Shown here: piece by piece, positions 1 to 5,947 of the stretch
Numbering within the stretch: position 1 is the stretch's first letter
How the letters are laid out: every line of letters starts with the position of its first letter
From: Actinomycetes bacterium
GTDB taxonomy: Bacteria; Actinomycetota; Actinomycetes; Mycobacteriales; Mycobacteriaceae
DNA length: 5,966 nucleotides
Assembly (NCBI GenBank): GCA_023416315.1
Contig: JAEZIA010000490.1
Location: 1 to 5,966, forward strand
Direction of reading: 5' to 3'
Notes under the pieces: generated by a model
Database searches by the model: none
What the model was told of the DNA's origin: nothing
The model's input: the letters and a program-made list of their open reading frames with translations, nothing else
Made by a program: the position numbers and the translations under genes

Positions 1-362
1 CGAGTGTCGTTCCGCCGCAGACGGTGACGGTCACCGGCTCGAACGGAGTGCCCACCGAGTCGACGATCCCGGCAACGACCACCGTGGTGCCGACGACCAC
101 GACGACGACCACCACCCCGTCGACCACCACCACCACGACAACAACCACGACCACCACCACAACCACGCCGACGACGACACCACCGCCGACGACAACGCCG
201 CCGACCACCACGACCCAACCTCCGACGACCACGACGACGGTCGCACCGCCCACGACGACGGTGGCGCCGCCGACCACCACCGTCGCCCCGCCACCGACGA
301 CCACGGTCGCGCCGCCGCCCACGACGATCCTGACCGGCGTGACCGCACCCCCGACGGAATAG
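1..362 (+). CDS. 3' end of a gene with a Thr/Pro-rich C-terminal tail (partial)
   Basis: The reading frame is open from base 3 to the TAG at 360-362, so the gene enters from outside the window; a GTG at 24 is in frame but is probably internal. The visible protein (about 119 residues) begins SVVPPQTVTVTGSNG and then becomes almost pure Thr and Pro. It includes an uninterrupted run of 15 Thr (bases 123-167), Pro-rich spacers, and four VAPP(P)TTT units. The threonines use mixed ACC, ACG and ACA codons, so the tract is kept at the protein level and is not a simple expanded triplet. Such tails in actinobacteria are usually flexible, often extracytoplasmic and sometimes O-mannosylated linkers, but no signal peptide or catalytic domain lies in the window. 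I cannot name the gene; the part that would identify it is missing. Its stop lies two bases before the next start, which suggests one operon with the LuxR-type regulator. Confidence 0.75.
   Translation, partial: SVVPPQTVTVTGSNGVPTESTIPATTTVVPTTTTTTTTPSTTTTTTTTTTTTTTTPTTTPPPTTTPPTTTTQPPTTTTTVAPPTTTVAPPTTTVAPPPTTTVAPPPTTILTGVTAPPTE
240..329 (+). repeat. Four tandem VAPP(P)TTT-coding units
   Basis: Four adjacent in-frame units lie at 240-260, 261-281, 282-305 and 306-329 (21, 21, 24 and 24 bases). They encode VAPPTTT, VAPPTTT, VAPPPTTT and VAPPPTTI. The last two units each gained a Pro codon. Synonymous positions differ between units (GTC/GTG, GCA/GCG/GCC, CCG/CCC/CCA), so the duplications are old or have been diversified. 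The repeat forms the end of the partial Thr/Pro-rich protein. Confidence 0.8.
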
Positions 363-364
363 AA

Positions 365-2839
365 GTGGCTGATTCGGTTCCGACGCAATCCCTTCCGCCG
401 ACCGTCGGTGACGCGGTCAGTGCACTGGGGTCGGATCCGGTCAAGCTGCTGGTGACTGGCGGCATCGGAACCGGGAAGAGCACCGTGCTGCTCGCGGCCC
501 GGGCTGCCCTGCGCGATGCGGGTGTCGAGGTGGTGTCCCGGCCGTCCGCGGGCCGCGATCGCACAGCCCTGGTCGTCGACGACGCACACCTGCTGGACGG
601 TCCGGAATTACAGCGCCTCAGCGAGTTGGCGGCCGAACCGTCGGCGACCCTCGTCGTCGCGGTCCAGCCCCGCGACCACGACGAGAACCTGCAGGCGCTG
701 GTCACAGCACTTGAGCGCGAGCAACCGCGAATCACGTTGGGCCCGATGACCTCCGCCGAAATATCCCGGCGGATGACCGACCCGTCCGGTCATCCGCCGC
801 GCACCGAACTGGTGACGAACATCCTTGTCGCGACCGCGGGTATCCCGTTCCTCGTCGACGCCGCGCTGGGGTCGGCCCGCCCGTACACGGCGGCGTCGGT
901 CGCCCAGGCCGCGCAGTTCGCCCTCATCGACCGGTTGCGCCGGCTCGGTGAACCCGAACTCGACGCACTGCTGATCGCCTCGCTGAGCCGCGATCTCGGC
1001 GCCGCCGATCTGGCTGCGGCACTGGATGTTCCGGCCGAGGAGGCCCGGCTGCTGATCGATCGGGCTCGGGCCACCGGGTTGGTCGAACCCGCACACAACC
1101 CGCATTTCGTGCGCACCGTGCACCGTGCGGTCGCCCAGATTCTCGGCAATGCCCGCCATCACGATGTCGAGACCGCATTGCTGCGTTCGCAGATCGCGAT
1201 GTCAACCCTGTCCCCCGACCTCGCGTTGCGGTTGGCCGAACACGGCGTGCGGGACGAGCAGCTTGCCGACGTTCTGCGTCGGCAAGCCGGTGCAGGCCGT
1301 GCCGACCCGGCGTTGTACCGCGCCGCCGTCGATGCCGGGGCGGTTGAGTTGCGAACGCAACTGGCTGACGCCCTCGCACTGGCCGGTGAATTCTCAGCCG
1401 CCGCAAGCGAAGCCGACGATCTGCTGGCGTCGGAGGATCCCGCCGAGCGGGCTGCGGCGGTCAGGGTGGCCGCCAGCGTGGCCATGGTCAACGGCAACGC
1501 CGCCCAGGCCGCAGACCTGTTCGGCTGGCTCGGTCCCTACCCCGATGCGGCGGTGAGTGCGGCGGCGGCGATCGCGCTGACCGCGACCGGTGATGCCGCT
1601 GCGGCGCAGCGTGCACTGGCGGTTCCGAGCGCGGGCCCGCCGACGGCGGCATCCCGGGCCGCGCGGTCACTGGCCGAAGGACTGCTGGCGACTCTGGAGG
1701 GGCCGTACTCCGCGGCGGCGACCAGGCTCGGTGCGGCGATGGCCGCTGACTACTCCGCGGCGCAGGTGCTGCCGGACAGCCCGGCCGCGCTGGTCACGCT
1801 GGCGGCATTGCACGGCGGTGACCCGGTGCGCGCGCGCAGTGTGATCGCCAGAGCGGTGCGTGCCGACCGCGATGTCGACGACCCGCTGTACGGGCACCGG
1901 CACCGCCTACTGCTGGGCTGGACCAAGATGCAGGACGGCCAGCTTTCCGCGGCGGTCGCCGATATCACCGGCATCGACGGCACGCAGCGCCGGGACGCGC
2001 TGTGGACCACCGCGTTGCGCACCGCGTTGGCCCGCCGCGGCGGTGACGCCGGTGCTCTGCAGAAGCATTGGTATGCCGCCATGGAGGTGCTGGCCGAATA
2101 TTCCGTCGACCTGTTCTCGCTGCTGCCGCTGGGCGAATTGTGGGTGGCGTCGGCCCGGATCGGGCAGCAGGACCGGCTGGCGCCCGCGCTGGAGCAGGCG
2201 TTCGGGCTACTCGAGTCGCTGGGCAAGCCCCTCACCTGGTCGGTGCCGCTGCGCTGGGCCGGGGTGCACGCCGGGATCCTGGCCAACGATCCCGCCGCGG
2301 TCGCCCCGCACGGCCAGGCACTCACCGCCGCCGCGGCGCACAGCCCGTTCGCCAAGGCGCTGGCGGTGGCGGGGCGCACCTGGCTGCGGGTGCTCGCCGG
2401 GCAGGTCGACGGCGACGAGGTCGCCGCCGCCGCGCGCGGTCTGGCCCAGTTCGGCCTCACCGCGGACGCCACCCGGCTGGCCGGGCAGGCAGCGCTCCAG
2501 ACCTCGGATCCCAAGGTGTCGGGGCTCATGCTGCAGGTGGCCCGCGACCTGAAGCTGTCGGTGGGCGACAGTTCAGGCGACGAGGGTCAGCCGGCACCCG
2601 AGCCGGCCGCGCTATCGCCGGCCGGTGCCCGGCCGATGTCCTCGCCGCTGTCGGACCGCGAGCGTGAGGTCGCCGAGCTGCTATTGCTCGGCATGCCGTA
2701 CCGCGATATCGGCGCACAGTTGTTTATTTCGGCCAAGACGGTCGAACACCACGTCGCCAGGATTCGTCGTCGTCTCGGTGCGGAATCCCGCTCGGAAATG
2801 CTCTCGATGCTGCGGGCGATGTTGTCCCCCGACCACTGA
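365..2839 (+). CDS. iniR: Large LuxR-family (LAL/STAND-type) ATPase transcriptional regulator, Rv0339c/IniR-like
   Basis: This 824-residue cytoplasmic regulator has the architecture of large ATP-binding LuxR proteins. The N-terminal P-loop NTPase has Walker A GGIGTGKST at residues 32-40 (Lys38) and Walker B ALVVDDAHLLD at 68-78, whose DDAH is typical of this group. A long Ala/Leu-rich helical middle (about 180-735) resembles the degenerate TPR-like repeats that serve as ligand or partner scaffold in LAL proteins. A Pro/Ser/Gly-rich hinge (about 735-760) leads to a C-terminal LuxR helix-turn-helix (762 to the end) with DREREVAELLLLG and ISAKTVEHHVARIRRRLG. Its length and its place just upstream of an EtfD gene match M. 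tuberculosis Rv0339c, which I recall being named IniR, a regulator of the iniBAC cell-envelope stress operon; the symbol is given by similarity and context. The GTG start at 365 was chosen because it follows the upstream TAG by two bases; only a weak GGA precedes it, so translation may be coupled to the upstream gene. No receiver or other known sensor domain is visible. Confidence 0.88.
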   Translation: MADSVPTQSLPPTVGDAVSALGSDPVKLLVTGGIGTGKSTVLLAARAALRDAGVEVVSRPSAGRDRTALVVDDAHLLDGPELQRLSELAAEPSATLVVAVQPRDHDENLQALVTALEREQPRITLGPMTSAEISRRMTDPSGHPPRTELVTNILVATAGIPFLVDAALGSARPYTAASVAQAAQFALIDRLRRLGEPELDALLIASLSRDLGAADLAAALDVPAEEARLLIDRARATGLVEPAHNPHFVRTVHRAVAQILGNARHHDVETALLRSQIAMSTLSPDLALRLAEHGVRDEQLADVLRRQAGAGRADPALYRAAVDAGAVELRTQLADALALAGEFSAAASEADDLLASEDPAERAAAVRVAASVAMVNGNAAQAADLFGWLGPYPDAAVSAAAAIALTATGDAAAAQRALAVPSAGPPTAASRAARSLAEGLLATLEGPYSAAATRLGAAMAADYSAAQVLPDSPAALVTLAALHGGDPVRARSVIARAVRADRDVDDPLYGHRHRLLLGWTKMQDGQLSAAVADITGIDGTQRRDALWTTALRTALARRGGDAGALQKHWYAAMEVLAEYSVDLFSLLPLGELWVASARIGQQDRLAPALEQAFGLLESLGKPLTWSVPLRWAGVHAGILANDPAAVAPHGQALTAAAAHSPFAKALAVAGRTWLRVLAGQVDGDEVAAAARGLAQFGLTADATRLAGQAALQTSDPKVSGLMLQVARDLKLSVGDSSGDEGQPAPEPAALSPAGARPMSSPLSDREREVAELLLLGMPYRDIGAQLFISAKTVEHHVARIRRRLGAESRSEMLSMLRAMLSPDH
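2648..2836 (+). other. LuxR-type helix-turn-helix coding segment
   Basis: This segment encodes the last 63 residues of the regulator. It follows the LuxR/GerE pattern: LSDREREVAELLLLG (first helix and Gly turn), YRDIGAQLFIS (scaffold helix; Ile-Gly replaces the commoner Ile-Ala), KTVEHHVARIRRRLG (recognition helix) and a final MLSMLRAML helix. All positions that usually mark a working DNA-binding domain are present, so the protein is probably an active DNA binder and not a degenerate relative. Confidence 0.85.
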
Positions 2840-2857
2840 GACGCCAGCCACATTCCC

Positions 2858-2876
2858 GTTAGTTAGGGCAGCCTTT
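2858..2876 (+). promoter_or_regulatory. Weak IdeR/DtxR-like iron-box candidate
   Basis: The sequence GTTAGTTAGGGCAGCCTTT contains TTAGGGCAGCCT (2863-2874), which looks like the left part of an IdeR box. Against the consensus as I recall it (TTAGGTTAGGCTAACCTAA) this 19-mer matches 11 positions by hand, and the right half is poor. It lies about 110 bases before the start of a protein carrying several Fe-S clusters and probably heme, which makes iron control plausible. The match is too weak to call a site by itself. Confidence 0.25.
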
Positions 2877-2905
2877 GTAGCGGCGCTAATCGCGAGGATG
2901 CAACT

Positions 2906-2950
2906 ATGAGCTGGATTGAAGTTAAGTTACCGACCGGTAACTTAACTTAA
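2906..2950 (+). CDS. Possible 14-codon leader ORF overlapping the operator
   Basis: An ATG at 2906, preceded at seven bases by GAGGA (2894-2898), opens a 14-codon frame, MSWIEVKLPTGNLT, ending at TAA 2948-2950 in the same phase as etfD. It would be translated only if a transcript starts upstream of the palindromes, for example by read-through from the regulator gene. Its codons largely coincide with the palindrome, so it may be chance; there is no amino-acid run that would suggest a classic attenuator peptide. Confidence 0.15.
   Translation: MSWIEVKLPTGNLT
2921..2946 (+). promoter_or_regulatory. Palindromic operator, copy 1
   Basis: This is a near-perfect 26-base inverted repeat: GTTAAGTTACCG (2921-2932), a two-base AC centre, and CGGTAACTTAAC (2935-2946). 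Its inner part, AAGTTAC-N6-GTAACTT (2924-2943), recurs in copy 2. The symmetry, size and place before an RBS fit an operator for a dimeric repressor, most like TetR-family sites. It contains no run of T after the stem, so it does not look like a terminator. No TetR-type gene is present in the window, so the binding protein is unknown. Confidence 0.7.
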
Positions 2951-2968
2951 GTTACTATCGGGTAACTT
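2949..2968 (+). promoter_or_regulatory. Palindromic operator, copy 2
   Basis: AAGTTAC (2949-2955), six bases TATCGG, and GTAACTT (2962-2968) repeat the half-sites and spacing of copy 1 with a different centre, which shows that the half-sites are what is conserved. The two centres are 25 bp apart. The right arm of copy 1 and left arm of copy 2 also make a third, overlapping palindrome: GTAACTTAA, one C, TTAAGTTAC (2937-2955). The site ends 6 bases before the Shine-Dalgarno sequence, so a bound protein would block the promoter or early transcription of etfD. Confidence 0.7.
2953..2958 (+). promoter_or_regulatory. Possible -10 element of the etfD promoter (TACTAT)
   Basis: TACTAT fits the mycobacterial TANNNT -10 pattern and lies inside operator copy 2. 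It would put the transcript start near 2964-2967, leaving a leader of about 20 bases that still includes the Shine-Dalgarno sequence. No good -35 is seen at the right distance. An alternative pairing is TTGAAG (2916-2921) with TAACTT (2938-2943), 16 bases apart, inside operator copy 1. Both choices place the promoter under the palindromes. Confidence 0.35.
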
Positions 2969-2973
2969 GCGAC

Positions 2974-2980
2974 AGGGAGG
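2974..2980 (+). promoter_or_regulatory. Shine-Dalgarno sequence of etfD
   Basis: AGGGAGG lies six bases before the GTG at 2987. It decides the start: the same frame has stops at 2948-2950 (TAA) and 2963-2965 (TAA), and no other start codon lies between 2966 and 2987. Confidence 0.85.
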
Positions 2981-2986
2981 CAGTCC

Positions 2987-5947
2987 GTGACCGCTCTCGA
3001 ATGGGGCCGGCTGATCGTCGGCCTGCTGGCCACCGCCATCGTGCTGGTGTTTGCCGCACGACGCGTGATGTTCCTGACGAACCTGATCCGCTCGGGTCAG
3101 CCGGTCGGCGACGAGAGCGGCCGCAAAGACGACATCCCCGCTCGGATCAAGGCGCAATTCACCGAGGTCTTCGGGCAGAAGAAGCTGCTGAAATGGTCAA
3201 TCCCCGGCCTCGCGCATTTCTTCACCATGTGGGGCTTCTTCATTCTCGCCACGGTGTATCTCGAGGCATATGGCGTTCTGTTCGACCCCGAATTCCATAT
3301 CCCGCTTGTTGGCCGCTGGGCCGCCCTGGGCTTCCTGCAGGACTTCTTCGCCGCCGCGGTGCTGGCCGGCATCATCGTCTTCGCGATCATCCGGCTGCGG
3401 TCCGAGCCCAAGGAATACGGTCGCGAATCGCGGTTCTACGGCTCCCACACCGGCGGCGCCTGGCTGATCCTGTTCATGATCTTCCTGGTCATCCTGACGT
3501 TCGCGATCTTCCGCGGTGCCGCGGTCAACGTCCTCGGCGAACACTTCCCGTACCAAAGCGGCGCCTTCTTCTCCGACGGGATGGCCGTGCTGCTGGCCCC
3601 GCTGGGCCACACCGCGAACGTGTGGATCGAGACCATCGCCCTGCTCGCCCACATCGGCGTCATGCTCGCGTTCCTGCTGATCGTGCTGCACTCCAAGCAC
3701 CTGCACATCGGTCTGGCCCCGATCAACGTCACGTTCAAGCGCCTGCCCAATGCGCTGGGCCCGCTGCTGCCCATGGAGTACAAGGGCGAGCCGATCAACT
3801 TCGAGGATCCCGCCGAGGACGCGGTGCTCGGTCGCGGCAAGATCGAGGACTTCACCTGGAAGGGCTACCTCGACTTCACCACCTGTACCGAGTGCGGTCG
3901 ATGCCAGTCGCAGTGCCCGGCGTGGAACACCGGAAAGCCGTTGTCCCCCAAGCTCGTGATCATGAACCTGCGCGATCACCTGTTCGCGAAGGCGCCCTAC
4001 ATCCTTGGTACCAAGGAGTCCCCGCTGGAGAACACCCCCGAGGGTGGGCTCGGCGAGGAGCTGCGCGACGAGAAGCACGACGAACACCACGCCGTCCCGG
4101 AGTCGGGCTTCGAGCGTGTGCTGGGTTCCGGCCCGGCGCAGGCCACCCGTCCGCTGGTGGGTACCGCCGAGCAGCTCGGCGTGATTGATCCCGACGTGCT
4201 GTGGTCGTGCACCACCTGCGGTGCGTGCGTCGAGCAGTGCCCGGTGGACATCGAGCACATCGACCACATCGTGGACATGCGCCGCTACCAGGTCATGATG
4301 GAGTCCGAGTTCCCCGGCGAGCTCGGCGTGCTCTACAAAAACCTTGAGGCCAAGGGCAATCCGTGGGGTCAGAACGCCAAGGAGCGCCTCACCTGGATCG
4401 ACGAGGTCGAGTTCGACGTTCCGGTCTACGGCAAGGACGTGGAGTCGTTCGCCGGCTTCGAGTACCTGTTCTGGGTCGGCTGTGCGGGTGCCTACGAGGA
4501 CCGCGCCAAGAAGACCACCAAGGCCGTCGCCGAACTGCTGGCGACCGCCGGCGTGAAGTTCCTGGTGCTCGGCGACGGCGAGACCTGCAACGGTGACTCG
4601 GCTCGGCGTTCCGGCAACGAGTTCCTGTTCCAGCAGCTGGCTGCGCAGAACGTCGAGACCCTCAACGATCTGTTCTCCGGCGTCGAGCGGGTCGACCGCA
4701 AGATCGTCGTGACCTGCCCGCATTGCTTCAACACGCTGGGTCGCGAGTACCCGCAGGTCGGCGGTAGCTACACCGTCGTGCACCACACCCAGCTGCTCAA
4801 CCGGCTGGTCCGGGACAAGAAGCTGGTCCCGGTCAAGGCGGTCGACGGTGGCGCCAACGTCACCTACCACGACCCCTGCTACCTGGGTCGGCACAACAAG
4901 GTCTACGACGCACCGCGTGAGCTGATCGACGCCTCCGGCGTGACGCTGAAGGAAATGCCCCGACACGCCGACCGCGGCCTGTGCTGCGGCGCGGGTGGCG
5001 CGCGGATGTGGATGGAAGAGCACATCGGCAAGCGAGTGAACCACGAGCGCGTCGACGAGGCGCTGACGCTGGACCCGGCCAAGATCGCGACTGGCTGCCC
5101 GTTCTGCCGCGTGATGATCACCGACGGTGTCGGCGACCGGGAGAAGGCCGACGAGGTCGAGGTGCTCGACGTCGCGCAGCTGCTGCTCGGCTCGCTGGAC
5201 CTGAGCACGGTGACGCTGCCGGAGAAGGGCACTGCTGCCCGCGAGGCGGAGGCTGCCGCTGCTGCTGCTCCGGCCGAGGCACCCGCCGCGCCGAAGCCGG
5301 AACCCGAGCCGGCTCCCGCCGCCGAGACGGCTACGGCTGCACCGTCGGCACCGGCGGAACCGGCCAAGGAAGCTCATCCGGTCAAGGGCCTGGGCATCGC
5401 AGGCGGGGCCAAGCGCCCCGGCGCCAGGAAGGCCACCGCCGCAGCTCCTGCTGAGGCCCCCGCCGCCACCGAGACACCCGCCGCCGAGCCGGTGAAGGGC
5501 CTGGGCATCGCCGCCGGCGCCAAGCGACCCGGCGCGAAGAAGGCGGCTGCACCGGCCGCTTCTGCGCCTGCCGCCGACGCACCGGCTGCCGAAGCTCCGA
5601 AGGCCGAGACGCCCGTCAAGGGTCTCGGCATCGCCGCGGGCGCCAAGCGACCTGGCGCCAAGAAGGCCGCCGCACCAGCCGCCGCCGCACCGGCCGCCGA
5701 AGCCCCTGCCGCCGAGGCACCGGCCAAGGTCGAGCCGCCGGTCAAGGGTCTCGGAATCGCCGCCGGCGCGCGTCGCCCGGGCGCCAAGAAAGCCCCGGCC
5801 GCAGCGCCTACTCCGGCGGAAAGTGCACCCGAGGCCGAGGCCGAGCCGAAGGCGGAGGCCCCCAAGGCCGAGGAGCCGAAGGCAGAGCAGCCGCCGGTAA
5901 AGGGTCTGGGCATCGCGAAGGGCGCACGGCCGCCGGGCAAGCGCTAA
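2987..5947 (+). CDS. etfD: EtfD-type membrane iron-sulfur oxidoreductase (ETF:menaquinone oxidoreductase component), Rv0338c-like
   Basis: The 986-residue protein has four parts. The membrane domain (1 to about 240) has hydrophobic helices near 8-24, 72-93, 113-136, 157-176 and 213-235, and histidines suited to heme b (H77 in GLAHFFTMWGF, H222, H235 and H238 in HSKHLH), as in NarI/HdrE-like subunits. Two ferredoxin motifs follow: C300-C303-C306-C310-P and C408-C411-C414-C418-P, each CxxCxxCxxxCP. Then come two CCG (HdrD/GlcF-like) domains: C499, C534, C577 and C580, then C631, CC at 666-667, C704 and C707. The first has Cys-Asn where the second has Cys-Cys. Residues from about 745 form an Ala/Pro/Lys/Glu tail with five repeated basic motifs. 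In M. tuberculosis EtfD (Rv0338c) is reported to work with the electron transfer flavoprotein EtfBA, carrying electrons from acyl-CoA dehydrogenases to the respiratory chain, and to be needed for fatty-acid use. From memory Rv0338c has about 880 residues, so this copy is longer, mainly in the tail. Start chosen by its strong AGGGAGG. Confidence 0.92.
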   Translation: MTALEWGRLIVGLLATAIVLVFAARRVMFLTNLIRSGQPVGDESGRKDDIPARIKAQFTEVFGQKKLLKWSIPGLAHFFTMWGFFILATVYLEAYGVLFDPEFHIPLVGRWAALGFLQDFFAAAVLAGIIVFAIIRLRSEPKEYGRESRFYGSHTGGAWLILFMIFLVILTFAIFRGAAVNVLGEHFPYQSGAFFSDGMAVLLAPLGHTANVWIETIALLAHIGVMLAFLLIVLHSKHLHIGLAPINVTFKRLPNALGPLLPMEYKGEPINFEDPAEDAVLGRGKIEDFTWKGYLDFTTCTECGRCQSQCPAWNTGKPLSPKLVIMNLRDHLFAKAPYILGTKESPLENTPEGGLGEELRDEKHDEHHAVPESGFERVLGSGPAQATRPLVGTAEQLGVIDPDVLWSCTTCGACVEQCPVDIEHIDHIVDMRRYQVMMESEFPGELGVLYKNLEAKGNPWGQNAKERLTWIDEVEFDVPVYGKDVESFAGFEYLFWVGCAGAYEDRAKKTTKAVAELLATAGVKFLVLGDGETCNGDSARRSGNEFLFQQLAAQNVETLNDLFSGVERVDRKIVVTCPHCFNTLGREYPQVGGSYTVVHHTQLLNRLVRDKKLVPVKAVDGGANVTYHDPCYLGRHNKVYDAPRELIDASGVTLKEMPRHADRGLCCGAGGARMWMEEHIGKRVNHERVDEALTLDPAKIATGCPFCRVMITDGVGDREKADEVEVLDVAQLLLGSLDLSTVTLPEKGTAAREAEAAAAAAPAEAPAAPKPEPEPAPAAETATAAPSAPAEPAKEAHPVKGLGIAGGAKRPGARKATAAAPAEAPAATETPAAEPVKGLGIAAGAKRPGAKKAAAPAASAPAADAPAAEAPKAETPVKGLGIAAGAKRPGAKKAAAPAAAAPAAEAPAAEAPAKVEPPVKGLGIAAGARRPGAKKAPAAAPTPAESAPEAEAEPKAEAPKAEEPKAEQPPVKGLGIAKGARPPGKR
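5381..5944 (+). repeat. Five interspersed copies of the VKGLGIA-GA-RPG motif in the EtfD tail
   Basis: Copies begin at 5381, 5492, 5615, 5741 and 5897 (residues 799, 836, 877, 919 and 971). The consensus is VKGLGIAAGAKRPGAKKA. Copy 1 has GG and ARKA, copy 4 has ARRPG, and copy 5 is the C-terminus itself, ending KGARPPGKR. Spacings are 37, 41, 42 and 52 residues, filled with Ala/Pro/Glu-rich linkers. The motifs are strongly basic and Gly-rich, and the linkers carry the acidic residues, so the tail alternates in charge. The repeat appears to have grown by duplicating the C-terminal motif plus a linker. Its function is not known to me. Confidence 0.9.

Noticed and set aside
84..239. Repetitive ACC/ACG tract considered as a CRISPR or other DNA repeat array
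   Set aside because: It has no fixed repeat-spacer unit, stays in one reading frame, and uses mixed Thr codons, so it is a protein-level low-complexity tract.
31..735. A 234-codon - strand frame opposite the Thr/Pro tract
   Set aside because: Its Trp/Ser-rich product is just the complement of ACC/ACG/CCG codons, and it runs into the NTPase coding region of the regulator.
2068..2667. A 199-codon + strand frame inside the regulator gene
   Set aside because: Its Arg/Gly/Ala-rich product is an out-of-frame shadow of the regulator, which stays open throughout with a proper LuxR domain at its end.
2840..2905. Searched for a rho-independent terminator after the regulator gene
   Set aside because: No GC-rich stem followed by a T run is present. 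The palindromes further down lack a T tract and sit at the etfD promoter, so I call them operators.
3197..5377. A 726-codon open frame on the - strand opposite etfD
   Set aside because: It is a mirror of a GC-rich coding frame. The + strand frame has complete Fe-S, CCG and membrane motifs, while the antisense product is a Gly/Val/Arg/Leu-rich sequence without any domain I recognise.
5374..5940. A - strand frame with regular repeats opposite the EtfD tail
   Set aside because: The periodicity is inherited from the five sense-strand motifs; no independent start signal or domain is seen.
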